From positions 15,938,348 through 16,002,347 of the forward strand of contig CAIIXF020000006.1 of the NCBI GenBank assembly GCA_903813345.2: a DNA stretch of 64,000 nucleotides, read 5' to 3'. The notes under the pieces are model-generated. The model was not told the DNA's origin. It did no database searches and saw nothing but the letters and a program-made list of their open reading frames with translations. Positions 52,020-64,000 of this stretch are shown here, piece by piece; positions within the stretch are counted from its first letter, which is position 1, and every line of letters starts with the position of its first letter. A program made the translations under genes and the position numbers. Source of the DNA: Owenia fusiformis. Taxonomy: Eukaryota; Annelida; Polychaeta; Sabellida; Oweniidae.

Positions 52020-55000
52020 CTGAAACGAAAATATTGGCTTTTAATTGACATCAAAACAATCAATAAAGAATCTCTGCAGGGAACTGATTTTAAGCACATG
52101 AAAATACTTAAGGTGCAAAAGAGACTACGGAAGAGATATGCCTCAGTCACATTTGATCTATGCCAACCATATAGCAGCCGTAGCTTCCCAAAATTGAGAG
52201 AAATATGCACCATAATATAGGGATAAGCAGTATGATGTAGATTTCTATATCGATTTTGTGAAGCTACAGCTGCCATATGGCTAGAGTGACTTTAGCTATA
52301 AGAGTAACATTTATCACAATTTTTATGAGATGTTTTGCTTAAAGCATTCTATTTCATGTCATGGCTATTTTCTTGTTATTTTATCTGTTTTTTGCTATCA
52401 CTCCTGTGCTTCAAAAAAATACCAGTTGCACAGAACAAGTTATCAACTACATGTACAGTATGAGAATTAATATTTGCCAATTCATCTCTTTTCAGCTCTA
52501 ATTTACAGAAACACATGGACCTAATGATTTTCTTTTCTGACTAGTTTACTTACAAGGCACATCCAAAGCACTATGATCTCTGGCAACACTGTGTTGAAAT
52601 ATTGGTTCAAGAATAACATCCCAGGCCCAATAAAACAAGGGTCCCATAATGCCATCTCGCTTTTTGTCATATGAGCTACCTGGAAACATAAACACACATA
52701 CACTTTGAAGTTCTTGGACTATCAATTAAACAACATGGGTCTTTAATCAGGCAGGTCATCAATTGTTATTATTATCTGTCAATACAGGTCATATTTTAAG
52801 TACACATAGATCAAGAGAACTTGAAATATCTCACACTATATAAACAATCAATTTGATAAATACAAGTCCAGTGATTAGATTACATAGATCAAATTAATTA
52901 TACCGATGAATTATGTAATGTTCTTGTCCAAAGGGTTACCATGTAGATAAAAGTGCTTGAAAACAATATCTGTCAACTTTTCAAAACACGGTAGCTAGGC
53001 GTCGTCGTCAGTCCAAAAAACAACAACAAAACAATGAGTGTTTGTAAATATAGTGACTTTTTTATAATTGCGTTACAATTAGATGCTAGGCCAATCTTGG
53101 TCAATGGCGTGCGTCTACGCGGTAGCTAGGCGTCGTCGTTAGTCAAAAAACAGCAATATTGTTTGTTTGTAAATAGTGATTATTTTCAATTTTACATTTA
53201 CATAATTTGTATACATGTATCTCCTTTATATAAAGGGCAATAAATATATACATACATACAACAGGCTAATAGTATGTATACTGTTTAAACCAAGTTGATC
53301 AGACAGAAATAAAACTACTAGATATAGTATCTAAGTAATATTAACATGATCAATTGTAATTTCGGTTTAAATACAAGTCAGGCTGACTGACTGACAGACA
53401 AATCATGCTGATTTTGCTTCAATCCATGAGTCCAAATATCAAAATGGTCTACTTGACACACAAATAATATAACAGGGGTTTTCAAAATAAATGTACGCAA
53501 TAATGCCTCCCCTCCCCTTTGATCCAAAATTTGTGCATTTTATCATTGATTGGAATGTTAGGATTTATCGTGCATTCCTTTTCCTCACTGCATTTTCAGT
53601 TCTTCTCCATATATTGATGATTATCTCATCTTTATGCCATGAGCTTTTTAAACATAGGTAACAAATTCTTTGTTTTGAATGAACATTGTTCAATTTTTGA
53701 ATTATCATGATATACTTTTTTCAATAACTTAGAGGATATAATGTTTCTATTCAATGTAGAGGAAATCTTGAGTTGAATGTTCAAGATGATCATATCAAAT
53801 TGAGCCATTAAGAATTAAGGTAGGTCAAGTAGAGTGACTAATTAACTTGAACTTTTACATAGGCGTACACACTGATGCCATGTTCACACATGTCTAAATG
53901 GACCCACCATTGACAATCCTTAATCTTGAATCAAGGTCTTATACTGTACATCCCCCCCCTCCTATCATACATAGTATCTTTAATTATGGGGCAACCAGGG
54001 CAGTTAAAATAATTTATACCGTTTTAACTCATGTTTTCTCTCAAAGCTTCAGTGAGCTAAAATGGTATAAATTAATCTCTTGTTTTTCTAGGTTTTTTAA
54101 ATTTGATTGTACTGTCTGACCAGCAACTTGATGACTGAAGATATCTTAAAGAAATACTTACCACCAGCCTATTGGTGACTTTGGCACATATCATGCCAAA
54201 TGCTAGTGTATAAAGACATGGATGATTCTCAAATAAATGAGAAGGGGATTTTTGATATATGGTGAATGCCAGCATCACTACTACAGCTATGGGGATGATA
54301 GGAAACAACACACTTGTATCCTGGAAAATAAACAAGACAGTTTAGGGACAAAGTATATATCAAAGTACACCCCACAGGGGTAATCAATTACATTTCAGAA
54401 AGAAGAAAATGCCATTACATTTCGTTTTTGTATATAGATTTTTTACAGAAACAACTTTTATTATTCAAGTTTATTCAACCCTAGAAAATCACTGTTTTTA
54501 CTGATCTAATAATGTAAAACATATTACTCACAGCGATTGTTGAGCCATTTTTTCCTTTGCCCCCTTGCAGGAAGATTACACTAAAATTCATTTTACAAGT
54601 CAAAATGGCTCCGAATATGCTGAAATATGCTGGCAACATTTTAAACTCCAATCCTATGATAGGGACCTGGAAAGGTAACATAAAACATTATAGGAGTCAA
54701 TATATAAGGGGATAGGGTGTATTGACTAATATGTGACAACCCCAATTAATAATTCACCAGTTTAAATCAGTGTATAACTCCCTTAAAATATACTTTATAC
54801 AAAGTATGAAAAGCCTAGGCCCTTCACACCATTACAAATTATTTATGTAAAGTATATTTCAATAACAAAACAATAACCCAATAAAATTTTTATAAAAAAC
54901 ATTCAAACAATTTCTACTCAGTTTTAATTCCCAGAAATGAAAAAAGTGTCATGAAATATTCATACAAGTGAAATTAATATATCAATCTGTTAGTGCAAAC

Positions 55001-58000
55001 ACTTGAATTATTTATATTTCACTAACAAGGAGTATGACTGAATTGATGTAATACATGCCACTATTTACCCTTTGATTCATCCAAGGAAATTACAAATATG
55101 ATTCAAAACAAATGAATACAATATTTCAAATTGAACATCTAAAGAGGCAATCTTCAGTGATATAATTATTCCAGGGCTGTACATCTCAAATAAAAAAATC
55201 CATGACTACATTATCAATATTTGAACAGATAGAGTAAAAAACAGGGGTTTTATTTGAAACTAAGAAAGACCCTTCCTTCTTCATTAAAATACTATACATG
55301 TATATATACGAGACCCTTGAGGCAAAGATGAGAAGAACCGAGAATTTTATAATTTCGAATCTTCTCTTTATTCCAAGCTAATTCTTCACCTTTCCCATTA
55401 CATTCTACAACTTGACTGTCATGACATTTAAACTTCACCAAAAACAACAAATTGCCATATTCAGAAAAGGATAAAACATCAAGGAATATGCCTGAAGGTT
55501 GTAAACACTCTGTATTGCAGAGAAATGTGAGAGACATGATAGGCATGCACAGATATTTTTAACATGGACTTACTGTATTGCTCCAAAAACCAGGGCCAAA
55601 TACTGCAGTTATTAAGTTGGCTAGAACAATTAATAACTGAGCCTCAGTGACATCAATCCTACAAGCAAACATACAAATCATTAATTGGTAAGTAATGGAA
55701 CAATTAATTTACATGTAAAAATTCCAAATCATGTACATGCATATGGTTTATTATGAATACAATCCTAAACAATGAGTATATGCTGTATGTACAGATGTAC
55801 ATTGAGCTTTTTAATTTTCCCCAAATGGCTGATGATGGTCATGTACTTACATGCCAAATCTGAGGGTTCCTGAGACGTAGGCCTGCCAGTGAGCAATATA
55901 GAACAGGACCATACCAGAGAAACACTCAAAGAACATCCACCCTGGCCTTTGACCCATCTGGAGTACACACATTGATGCAATCACAACGAATGCTGCAAAA
56001 CAGGAACAGAGCATTTTAGTTAAATGTAGTCTCAGATGTACAGAGGGACTGAAATATTACCAAGCATAGAAAAGTGTCCACATACATTTTAGAATGTTTT
56101 CTTGAACATTTATATGGATTTTAGGGATATTGAGAGAATAGTCAAATAATGTACACAGTTGATTGAGCAAAGCAATGTAGGCAAACAGTAATTGGGATGA
56201 TGTTTTAGCATGATGTCGTATTCACACATAGCTAGGGTAAGGAGTGTCCAATTCCAGTCAATCAGAAGACAGTATTTCATATAATTGTATTGCATGAAAT
56301 AATCAACCATACATCCACGTTAATGCACCAGGGGCGGTGAATTCGCACGATCCGCAATCAGATTTCGTCATAAATTTCGTCATGGTAATGATGCATTGTA
56401 GGATTAATCCAAGAATTAATCCAAAAATCAATGAATTAGTACGATCCTGAGATTAATCTCAGGATAAATCTCAGGATTGTACGAATTACTTTTTGGATAA
56501 ATTTTATCCGAATTCCAATGCAAATTGGATAAGTCTTGGGGATTCCCCCTCATAATCCTCGGATCGTACAAATTCACCAAATATTTATTGGATTAGTAAT
56601 CCAAGATTTATCCCAAAAAATAAAATTTATCCAGATTGGATTGGGGATCATACGAATTCACGGCCCCTGGACTATTTTCGATTCTAGTGAAACTGATGAT
56701 TTCAATTCCATAGTTGAGTGAAAATCTATAAACAATATCATAAGGAATAGAATTTGCATTTGTGTTGCTGTACTCATTCTAAGGTGTGGAAACAACATAG
56801 TTCATATGTTGTTAAATCATCCCACAATGCATTGAGTCATGGGCACAGATCCTTTGATAATGAATCAAGAGGAAAAGGATGATGGAATTTGAAGAATATT
56901 CAGCCATAAATTAAAGGGATATATTGTGTGTATATTATTACCAGTTAACCTCTTGTTCAATAATTGTATTCTGTACTTAGAGTGTCAGATAAGGATACTG
57001 CTCAGATAAGAAGGCATTCACATTTCATGGTACTCATTTAGAGAAGTGTTTCATATAAATAGTTTACATTGTACACTGTATTAGAAAAGAGCAAATGTGA
57101 TGCAAAATAATATGTACAACATTAACATTCACTTAAATACTATTTTTTAGTTTCTGGCTCTGTTGTTTATTAATAATCAATGAATATGGACTGATCTAAA
57201 TGCAATATCTTAATATTGCAATAAAGTGATCATTACAATAACAATGACCTGATAACGCCAATAACAGAAAGGATAACATTTTAAGTATATTTATTACAAC
57301 AACTGTTATTATTTAATTTTCTATGCTCTTGCAAATATTAATGTACATTATGTTTTATGTATTTAGAACAAAACGAAGTTGATATATACATTTATATAGA
57401 GAAATCAGCATGTAATAATAATTATTATCAAATATGTAGACTAGACATGTATGAATTGAGCAAGGACAATAAAATCATGTAGAGGAATATGTAAAGAAAC
57501 ATATGGAGACTCAACAGGGTCAATGGACAATTTAAATTTCTATTAATAGCAGATAATAAGTGAAGTTCATTATGTTCTTAATCAGACATACACACTATGC
57601 CTTGTAGTTGTTGATTAAAGGATATTGTGAATTACTGATTGTACTCAAACTCATTTTATGACATATCTAATTATGAGGACACTCAACAGATTCCAATTCA
57701 AGTGCAATATCTAGCATCTAGCAGTTAGAGATGAACTCTACTATATGTGATATTAAATATCATTGTTTTATTTACAACTTGCATTTGTACAAGTATCTAG
57801 CTTGATATGTAGAGGAGTAAAATGATCTATAACTTGATTACATTCTGGATCATATGACTATTTGTCATGAGAACAATAAAGCGGCAACAATGAAGAATTA
57901 ATATCATAATTTATAATATAAAGCTACTTGTGTGTCATTTTAGAGTTATTATTATTAATACTGAATATTGAGAGCCTATTTTAATACTTATGGCTCATCT

Positions 58001-61000
58001 CAGGGGGGGGGGGGAGTCCATAAGACTGAGAACATGCCCTTCCTACTGTACATGTACAATTCTTTCTTGAAAACCCATGGTTCAACAGAGAACTTCTAAT
58101 AATTGAGCTTTAGTACTAGGTTTCTGTGGGCCTATGGGAATTCTTTCATATCATTATTATATCATGATGAAACCATTTTATTCAAATGATGTGAAAAAAT
58201 TGGTTGGACAAACCTGTGGAAACAGAATCACATCCATGATCAAACAGTTCCCCAAGAGGAGTAGCAGTCTTGGTGCGCCTTGCTTGTTTTCCATCAATAG
58301 CATCAAGGGATTGATATATAAACAGTCCCAAAGCAAAGCTCAAATATACCCATCTTGGAGCCTGGAAGTAACAAAATATAAATATTTTACATAAAGTTTA
58401 ATGCACTTTGATCATGGTATGTCATTGGCTCAATTATACTATATTATTCACCATTTATCTCAATTGAACTTATTCAGTATTAAAATTCCTTAAATTTACT
58501 TTTTATATTGTAATGAATTACTAGTATATCTTTTACTGAAGAAACTATAATCATCATTGTTGCAGACAAACTGACTTTTGGACTATTTATATGAACAGGG
58601 AAGTAATTTCAAAACCAACATAGTATATATAGATAATACTAAGACAGATTGCATATTGATCTTTCTGGCTTCTAGTAAAATAAGCCAGATGATAGGTTTA
58701 TATAATCATGACAGATTTTGAGTAAGTATATGTACTGTACAATGTAATTTCAACCATATCTGCTTGTATCATTGCAATAACTTACATATATACCATGGTA
58801 GACTAATTGATCTTTAAACATGGGATTTTAGTTTACACTTTAGAAATCTCTGTTATCTTGATGCCTCATGGGGGCCAGTGAAAAGTCACGTGGGGGCCAA
58901 AATATGTCACAAAACATTTAAATACAGTATTGCATATTATTATTAAATAGCTACCACTTCCAGTAGAATGAAACAGTTGCCATATTACTGATTAGATGAC
59001 ATATCCAAATACATCAATTATTAAATAAAATTGATTCCTTTAGGTTTAAATTAGTATTTCAGTTGTGCTTTAACAGAAAATTGATTATTTCCCTAAAAGA
59101 TAAATACTCATCTTTTTGAATGGATTTCTGAAATTAAGCATATTAGCTGTGCTTTCATTAACGCCGTCCCATAATGGAGAGGACCCAGTTTTTATTTTAG
59201 GGACCCCAAACAATGAAAATGAGGGGTCACTTGGACGCAGTGCAGGTCATATAAAAAAATCTACTCTGGATGAATGTATTGATAAAAATCTTACCTTCAG
59301 TATTTTATTTGGTCAAAATCCGCTAAATAAACGAAGGATATTCTATTTCTAAAAGAAATAAAATTTTCTTTCAGAGTTTCTTTCCCGGAAGTTGATTTCC
59401 GATCAAAATAGCATGAGGTATGTGATTGGACAATCACTAGTAGTTGATTTCCGAGCGGTAATCGGTATGAGTCCTATGATTGGCCGCGATTATTAATCGT
59501 GCATGCGTCTTAATGATTTTAACTAATCAAATTGCTGGATTTGTTGCGCATGCGCAAAAAAAATGAAACAAAAAATGGAACCTCACGGAGATTTTTTTTA
59601 TTTTTTATTTATTTATTAATTATCCTCATTCATTACATAACATTTACAAAATCTTCAATCGCCAAATACATGCATGGCATTATAGAAGAATTGATGGAAC
59701 TTAATGAAATATAATATAAGGAGCAATGTTAACAGTAGTTTTGGGGTTGTGTGTGGGGGGGGGGGGGGTGCTTGGCGTGGGAAACAGTTACTGGAGATAA
59801 AAGATGTTAAAGGAGGGAAAATCATATATTGGCTTTTATAAAGGAAGCTAGCCTGGTCATCATTTTCGAATTAAGTTCGATAGTGATTTCAGTTGAGCCA
59901 TATTTCAGAACTTCAAGATATTTATGCTGAGAGATTTGCCTGTCAAAAATTTCAGGGATCAGGTTTTTCAGGTATTGATTAAATTCATCCCTGGCATGTG
60001 TCAAATGAGCACAGTGGAAAAAGAAGTGTTTGTGGATGTCCACATGAACAGTTAGGGTTGTCAATATTGCTAAAGTTATGACCATATAGTTGGGCCTTAA
60101 ATAAAAAGTCGGCCCTGAATTTATTTACTATTATCTCATGGCTCCTTGTGAGGTTCAGTTTGCTGGTTGTGATGACATTTATTGGATTTTTGAAAAGCAG
60201 TTTTTGATGTTTCTTGAAATTCTGAATAGTAGCTTTACTCTTTAATGTATTTGGCAGGGCTAACCAGTTGGAGATTGCAGAGGGTACCGCTGAATTTCTG
60301 TACCGTTCAGAGCATTTTGGTATAATGAACTCATCAGTGTTACGCAAGTTTCGAGTTTCTGGTTTTTTGAATTTATCAAATATGTCATCAAGAAATTTAG
60401 GGTTAGGACCATGTACTATTTTGTACATAAAGTTGTTTATAAACATTTTTCTTCTAGTGTCAAGAGATGGCCATTGAAGTAGCGTTAGTACTTTATCTGT
60501 GCTGCTCCCGTGAATACAACCTGAGCAGTAGATAGCAGCTTTATAATATAATCTATCGAGCCTTTGAAGTAGATATTTGGAAGAACTATTGTAAATGATG
60601 GTACCATAATCAAAATGGGGCAATATGAAGGAGTTGAAGATTGTCTCCAATTGACTAGATCCTATTTTGTTTTTGAGTTTTTTAAATGGATTCAACATTT
60701 TTGTTACGTTATCATAGATGTTACTTATATGGTGCTTGTGTGTTAAGCAGGGATCAAACGTGAAACCGAGGTGTTTATGGGAATCACCTCTAACTATTTC
60801 CATATTATTAAGATTAGATGGACTGATATCATTGATACGTGTTCTAGGTTTATGAAATATCAGTTCATGACTTTTTTCTGGTTTAAACTGTAGTTTCCAA
60901 GTAGTTGACAATTGTTCAATGCTTTCTAGGCTTGACTTAACAGAATCATCAACATTAGTGGGATCTTTTGGATCAAGTTTAAAATGTAAAGAGGTATCAT

Positions 61001-63945
61001 CAGCATAGATGTAGCACTGGCCACCCAGGTTGTCAGGAATATCATTAATGTACAAGATAAATAGAATAGGCCCTAGAATAGACCCCTGTGGGACGCCACA
61101 GTTAATAAAATTAGTATCAGAAAGTTTTGAAGATTCGCCACCTACATTAACAAAGAATTTTCTGTCATTCAGATAGGATTTGAGTACATTGAGCAGTTGG
61201 CCTTGGATACCATAAGATTTAAGTTTAAGCAATAGAAGATTATGTGGTACGCAATCAAAAGCGGCCGAAATATCAAGGAATATTGATTTAGAGGCTTTGC
61301 CTTCCTCGAAAGTGCATTGCAGGTAGTGCTCAATAGCTAAAAGTTGAGAGTGTGTACTGTGGCCAGGCAGGAAACCAGATTGATGTTTAAAAAGTAAATC
61401 ATTTTGTATAAGATGTTTTTTAATTCGATCAGCAAGAACTTTTTCAAAGAGCTTTGATAGGGTATTTAGGAGCATAATTGGTCTATAATTTTTTATATTT
61501 GTCTTATCATCTTTTTTAAAAATTGGACAGACACTACCAATTTTCCATGTTTCCGGGAAAATATTTTTTGTCAAAAGCTTATTGAATAATTTAGAGAGTG
61601 GTTTTGAAAGTGTATGGGCTGTTAAGTTTAACATTTTATTCGTTATGTTATCAGGACCGCATGTTTTTGAAGTATCTAGGTTAAGTATAAGTTTCATTAT
61701 CTCATGTTGGTTGGTAATTGCAGATATAATGAAGGAATTTGTTCTCGATGGAAAGTTTGGTAGTGTGTCGTTGTTGTTGATCTCCATGTGATTTTTACAA
61801 GAAAAATATTTCATAAAAGAATTGGCTATGTCCAGGTTTTTATTAATTGGGATACCAGTTCTGTCATCTATAATGCATGCTATTTCTGATTTCTTAAAAT
61901 TGTTTCCAAGGAAAGATCTAATAATTTTCCAGTAATTCTTATCATTCTTGGTCATATTATCTATAGATTTGATTAGATTTTGGTCATGGTCAAGTTTGGT
62001 TTTTTTAATTAAATTTGTAACTTTTGTTGCTTGCTGATCATAAAGTATTTTATTTTGATAGGTAGGATGTTTTTTCATTGAATTGAAGAGCTTTTTTTTC
62101 TTTTTCATTTCCAATTTTGATTTTAACTAATCAAATTGCTGGATTTGTTGCGCATGCGCAAAAAAATGAAACAAAAAATGGAACCTCACGGAGATTGCTC
62201 CTAGTGAAACTTTCTGAGCGATCAAATTGCTTTGAAATATGCGAAGAATATTAGTTGAATATGAGTTATCTCTTTCAAATGAAGGTATCTGTATCATTTA
62301 ATGACCCACTAGACGTGTGTAGAACACTGATCTTGGCCAAAAAGTAACAAAACTGATGCAAACTTTTCATCAATTGTTTTTCCTTCAGTGCAAAAATGTG
62401 ACTTTGAATTCCCGGGAACCTTTTTCATTGGGACGCACTTTTTTGAGGGGGGACGCAATTTTGGAAAATCAATCAGTCCCAGGGAAGCACTTTTGGACAA
62501 GCCTACTGAAAGCACTGATATAAGTGATAAGGTGAGTCAATCAGAGTCATTCTGTGAAAAACTGATACAATTTGATACAGAGGTGAATATACAGATAAAG
62601 TACAATGTATACATGTACATGTGAGCACAGGACTAAACATAGCCCTGGAACTGGATAAGGGTGGGTGCTCTTTGATAGACATGGACTACTGAACACACTA
62701 CAGTGTTCTCCCCAGGATTTTTTCTCAAGTGGGTGCAAAATTCTCATTTTCACAATTAGTCAAAATATGCCCATTTTATATGATTTTTCTCATTTTCAAG
62801 TGGGTGCAAATGAAAGCTCATGTGGGTGCAAGCCTGTTTTTAAAATCTCAGGTGGGTTCCGCCCCTTTAGCTTTAGGAAGTAAAGTGGTTTTCTCTCACT
62901 TCCAGCAAGCATGGCAGGATAGGAAACAGAATTTAAAAAGATAATTGAATATAACTTAAACCTTTTTCACTCCCCCTGATGACAATGTGGCCTATTAGCT
63001 ATTATTTGTTGGTAAAGTGGAGAAACAGATTGTGAGATGGCATTTTGAATTCATTGCACTTTTACATGAGCATGCCAATTAGGGTAAAAAGCGAGCAGTG
63101 AGTCGTTTTGTAGCGAATGTTTACTTGTTTGCTATGAGTGTAAGATTTTGTGAGACCTAATATTGCTGCAACTTAAAATGCAAAAATTTTCATAGGCTTA
63201 AAAAACATTGATTTACTACTATAACAGACTGGTGAAGGAACAAATTATGTATTCATTAATTAAATATAACAGACATTATATATGCTACTAAACATACAGT
63301 TTAGTCATAAATAGGCTCATGTATAGAATGAGGCTGATGCCTATCATCATGTTGACCCCCCTCCCCTCTTGAACTCGTGAAAAGAAGGGTGAAGTACACG
63401 TATCTGTTAAGGATTTATCCATTTAAAGTACATGACTATAGTGTGCAAAAGTTGATCCATATACAAAGCACCGACTTATCAATGCTATTCAAAGTTCAGT
63501 ATACAATATAAACATAGCATAATCTATACAGTAAGGCCAGGGAGTACATTAAGTTATTTATTATCTCAGGTCAAGGTACAACAGCTGTTGAGAATGTCAA
63601 CTTGCAAAATAAAATGAAAGTAGACATTCACAATAGGCCAACTATGACAAAAATATTTAAAATACTACGTACTGCTTGCCTTCCATCTGGAGAATACCAC
63701 ATAACAATCAAACATGTAGTAATGTTGATGATAAGTCCTACTAATGTCAAAGCATTTGGAGCCCAATGAAGTGGAATTTGTTCGACCAGCCATCTCCAAA
63801 AATGTTGCATAAATGGATCCAATACAGACGTGCCCTCTGCGCTGTATTTATGCTCTGTGAGCCTCTTTAGTTTCGTTTCGGATAGAATCTCTGGCATACT
63901 CAATATCTGTCGATAATCTATCTTCATAAACTCCTTAGAAGACAT
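51828..63945 (-). CDS. CEPT1: Choline/ethanolaminephosphotransferase, complete 8-exon gene
   Basis: Transfers phosphocholine or phosphoethanolamine from the CDP-activated form to diacylglycerol, the last step of the Kennedy pathway, in ER/Golgi membranes. Exons (transcription order): 63673-63945, 58214-58361, 55851-55992, 55574-55658, 54532-54666, 54162-54320, 52554-52679, 51828-52019. All borders are GT-AG, and phases join to a 1260-bp CDS (419 residues). The CDP-alcohol phosphotransferase signature DG(x)2AR(x)8G(x)3D(x)3D is intact at residues 114-136 (DGKQAR ... GELFDHGCD), its Mg-binding aspartates all present. Hydrophobic stretches through the rest fit a multi-pass membrane enzyme. Family landmarks [34 protein letters not shown] and HMTKSEM are present. 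The C-terminal tail is Ser/Thr/Arg-rich and unconserved. CEPT1 and CHPT1 are close paralogues and cannot be told apart here. The initiator ATG is 55 bp inside the window edge; the promoter is outside. Confidence 0.95.
52554..52679 (-). CDS. CEPT1: CEPT exon 7
   Basis: Acceptor TGTTTCCAG, donor GTAAGT; 42 codons. Encodes [20 protein letters not shown] and [19 protein letters not shown]. Confidence 0.93.
52989..53180 (+). repeat. Tandem duplication, 131-bp period, in CEPT intron
   Basis: CGGTAGCTAGGCGTCGTCGT with following AGTC and CAAAAAACA occurs near 52990 and again near 53120, each followed by TTTGTAAATA and GTGA blocks. Two copies only. Confidence 0.75.
54162..54320 (-). CDS. CEPT1: CEPT exon 6
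   Basis: Acceptor ATTTTCCAG, donor GTAAGT; 53 codons. Encodes [20 protein letters not shown] to [13 protein letters not shown] and AKVTNRLV. Confidence 0.93.
54532..54666 (-). CDS. CEPT1: CEPT exon 5
   Basis: Acceptor CTTTCCAG, donor GTGAGT; 45 codons, phase 0. Encodes [20 protein letters not shown] to [11 protein letters not shown]. Confidence 0.93.
55574..55658 (-). CDS. CEPT1: CEPT exon 4
   Basis: Acceptor GCTTGTAG, donor GTAAGT; 85 bp. Encodes [20 protein letters not shown] and GPGFWSNT, matching the family's IDVTEVQ segment. Confidence 0.92.
55851..55992 (-). CDS. CEPT1: CEPT exon 3
   Basis: Acceptor TTTTGCAG, donor GTAAGT; 142 bp. Encodes [20 protein letters not shown] to [14 protein letters not shown]; ends in a split codon (AT/G). 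Confidence 0.93.
55993..58213. other. CEPT intron 2
   Basis: Contains the MITE at 56328-56670 and a G-run near 58000; otherwise AT-rich without recognisable features. Confidence 0.5.
56328..56670. mobile_element. MITE with CCAGGGGC ends in CEPT intron
   Basis: Inverted ends CCAGGGGCGGTGAATTCG and CGAATTCACGGCCCCTGG. Inside, many GGATTAATC/GATTAATCC and TTATCC/GGATAA steps make further hairpins. No target duplication recognised, so superfamily is open (the CAGGGGC terminus is common among hAT elements). Confidence 0.7.
58214..58361 (-). CDS. CEPT1: CEPT exon 2 (catalytic motif)
   Basis: Acceptor TACTTCCAG, donor GTTTGT; 148 bp. Encodes [20 protein letters not shown] and the [23 protein letters not shown] catalytic signature. 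Confidence 0.94.
59515..59593 (+). repeat. Left copy of ~79-bp direct repeat flanking LINE
   Basis: Starts GATTTTAACTAATCAAATTG and ends CCTCACGGAGATT. It repeats at 62119-62196 with one A fewer in an A-run. Confidence 0.92.
59594..62118 (-). mobile_element. 5'-truncated non-LTR retrotransposon (LINE) in CEPT intron 1
   Basis: 2.5-kb insertion read on the minus strand. It starts within the reverse transcriptase ORF (no endonuclease domain) and ends in an A-rich tail, seen as T-runs at about 59591-59625. It is bounded by direct repeats of 79 and 78 bp. The RT style fits the Jockey/CR1/RTE-like group; the clade cannot be fixed without alignment. Confidence 0.85.
59822..62114 (-). pseudogene. 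LINE reverse transcriptase ORF, truncated and frameshifted
   Basis: The frame from 62114 to 59985 gives 709 residues. RT landmarks: CPIFKKDD...YRPI (196-213), catalytic D281 in [19 protein letters not shown] (340-349) and the active-site YADD (370-373). Near the 3' end it reads NCSCGHPQ and then shifts. The true continuation [16 protein letters not shown], the usual CxCGxxx...HFLxxC zinc-knuckle-like ending, lies in the next frame (59822-60085). One frameshift near 60030 and loss of the upstream endonuclease make it inactive. Confidence 0.85.
62119..62196 (+). repeat. Right copy of ~79-bp direct repeat flanking LINE
   Basis: Same sequence as 59515-59593 except for one A fewer. Confidence 0.92.
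62197..63672. other. Rest of CEPT intron 1
   Basis: Includes the truncated MITE copy at 62701-62878. No additional exon recognised. Confidence 0.45.
62701..62878. mobile_element. Truncated MITE (same family as 37817-38020)
   Basis: CAGTGTTCTCCCCAGG end and the ordered CAAGTGGGTGCAAA, AAATTCTCATTTTCACAATT, CAGGTGGGT blocks match the inverse of the CNDP2-intron copy. The right terminus is missing after TTTAGCTTTAGG. Confidence 0.65.
63673..63945 (-). CDS. CEPT1: CEPT exon 1 (with start codon)
   Basis: 91 codons from [16 protein letters not shown] to SPDGRQA; donor GTACGTAG (a second GT four bases on would break phase). Contains [13 protein letters not shown] and the first transmembrane segment [20 protein letters not shown]. 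Confidence 0.92.
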
Positions 63946-64000
63946 TGATTTTCAGCAGTTTTCGGGCCAAATTTAAAGTGTAACTTTCCAAACAAATATG

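Noticed and set aside
51995-52276. 93-codon minus-strand frame as a gene
   Set aside because: It overlaps the real terminal exon in a different frame and has no homology or splice logic.
59116-59352. 78-codon frame upstream of the LINE as an exon
   Set aside because: No recognised homology; on the strand opposite to the host intron's gene and without a partner exon.

Overview
This is an AT-rich animal genomic window with widely spaced, intron-bearing genes. It carries spliceosomal introns with GT-AG borders, two intronless rhodopsin-class receptors, tRNA-derived SINE-like sequence, a LINE fragment and many non-autonomous DNA transposons. Gene content and repeat style (dispersed elements opening with GTCC-rich simple repeats, frequent TACATGTA motifs) suggest a marine invertebrate, most likely a lophotrochozoan. 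The phylum is inference and no species is claimed.

Layout. 1-5.2 kb: intergenic DNA with a hAT-type MITE (8-bp target duplication), a pogo-type MITE and a piggyBac-type remnant (TTAA duplication). 5.3-6.3 kb: class A GPCR on the + strand, its stop codon lying inside the first unit of a 98-bp tandem array. 6.9-13.7 kb: intergenic DNA with a Harbinger-type MITE, SINE sequence and a RecQ-like helicase fragment. 13.8-25.1 kb: two nearly identical ~2.99 kb TA-flanked elements with ~318-bp terminal inverted repeats, in opposite orientation. Each carries the same mariner-like insertion, and one has a further hAT MITE nested inside the mariner. 25.6-27.1 kb: a minisatellite-bodied element rich in TGACCT/AGGTCA half-sites. 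28.8-30.0 kb: a second GPCR of the same family on the - strand. 32.5-33.1 kb: 82-bp tandem array. 34.2-46.4 kb: cytosolic non-specific dipeptidase (CNDP2, M20 family) on the + strand, 11 exons identified, with only the N-terminal ~50 codons unaccounted for. 51.8-63.9 kb: a complete 8-exon choline/ethanolaminephosphotransferase (CEPT1/CHPT1) on the - strand, 419 codons, convergent with CNDP2; a 5'-truncated LINE with unusually long (~79 bp) flanking duplications sits in its intron 1.

The genes do not form a pathway. CNDP2 hydrolyses dipeptides in the cytosol. CEPT makes phosphatidylcholine and phosphatidylethanolamine in ER/Golgi membranes. The GPCRs are orphan, probably peptide, receptors. 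No single undescribed molecular system is convincingly visible. The most unusual content is the nested mobile-element architecture and two repeat families that share one structural plan, one of which ends close upstream of two CNDP2 splice acceptors.
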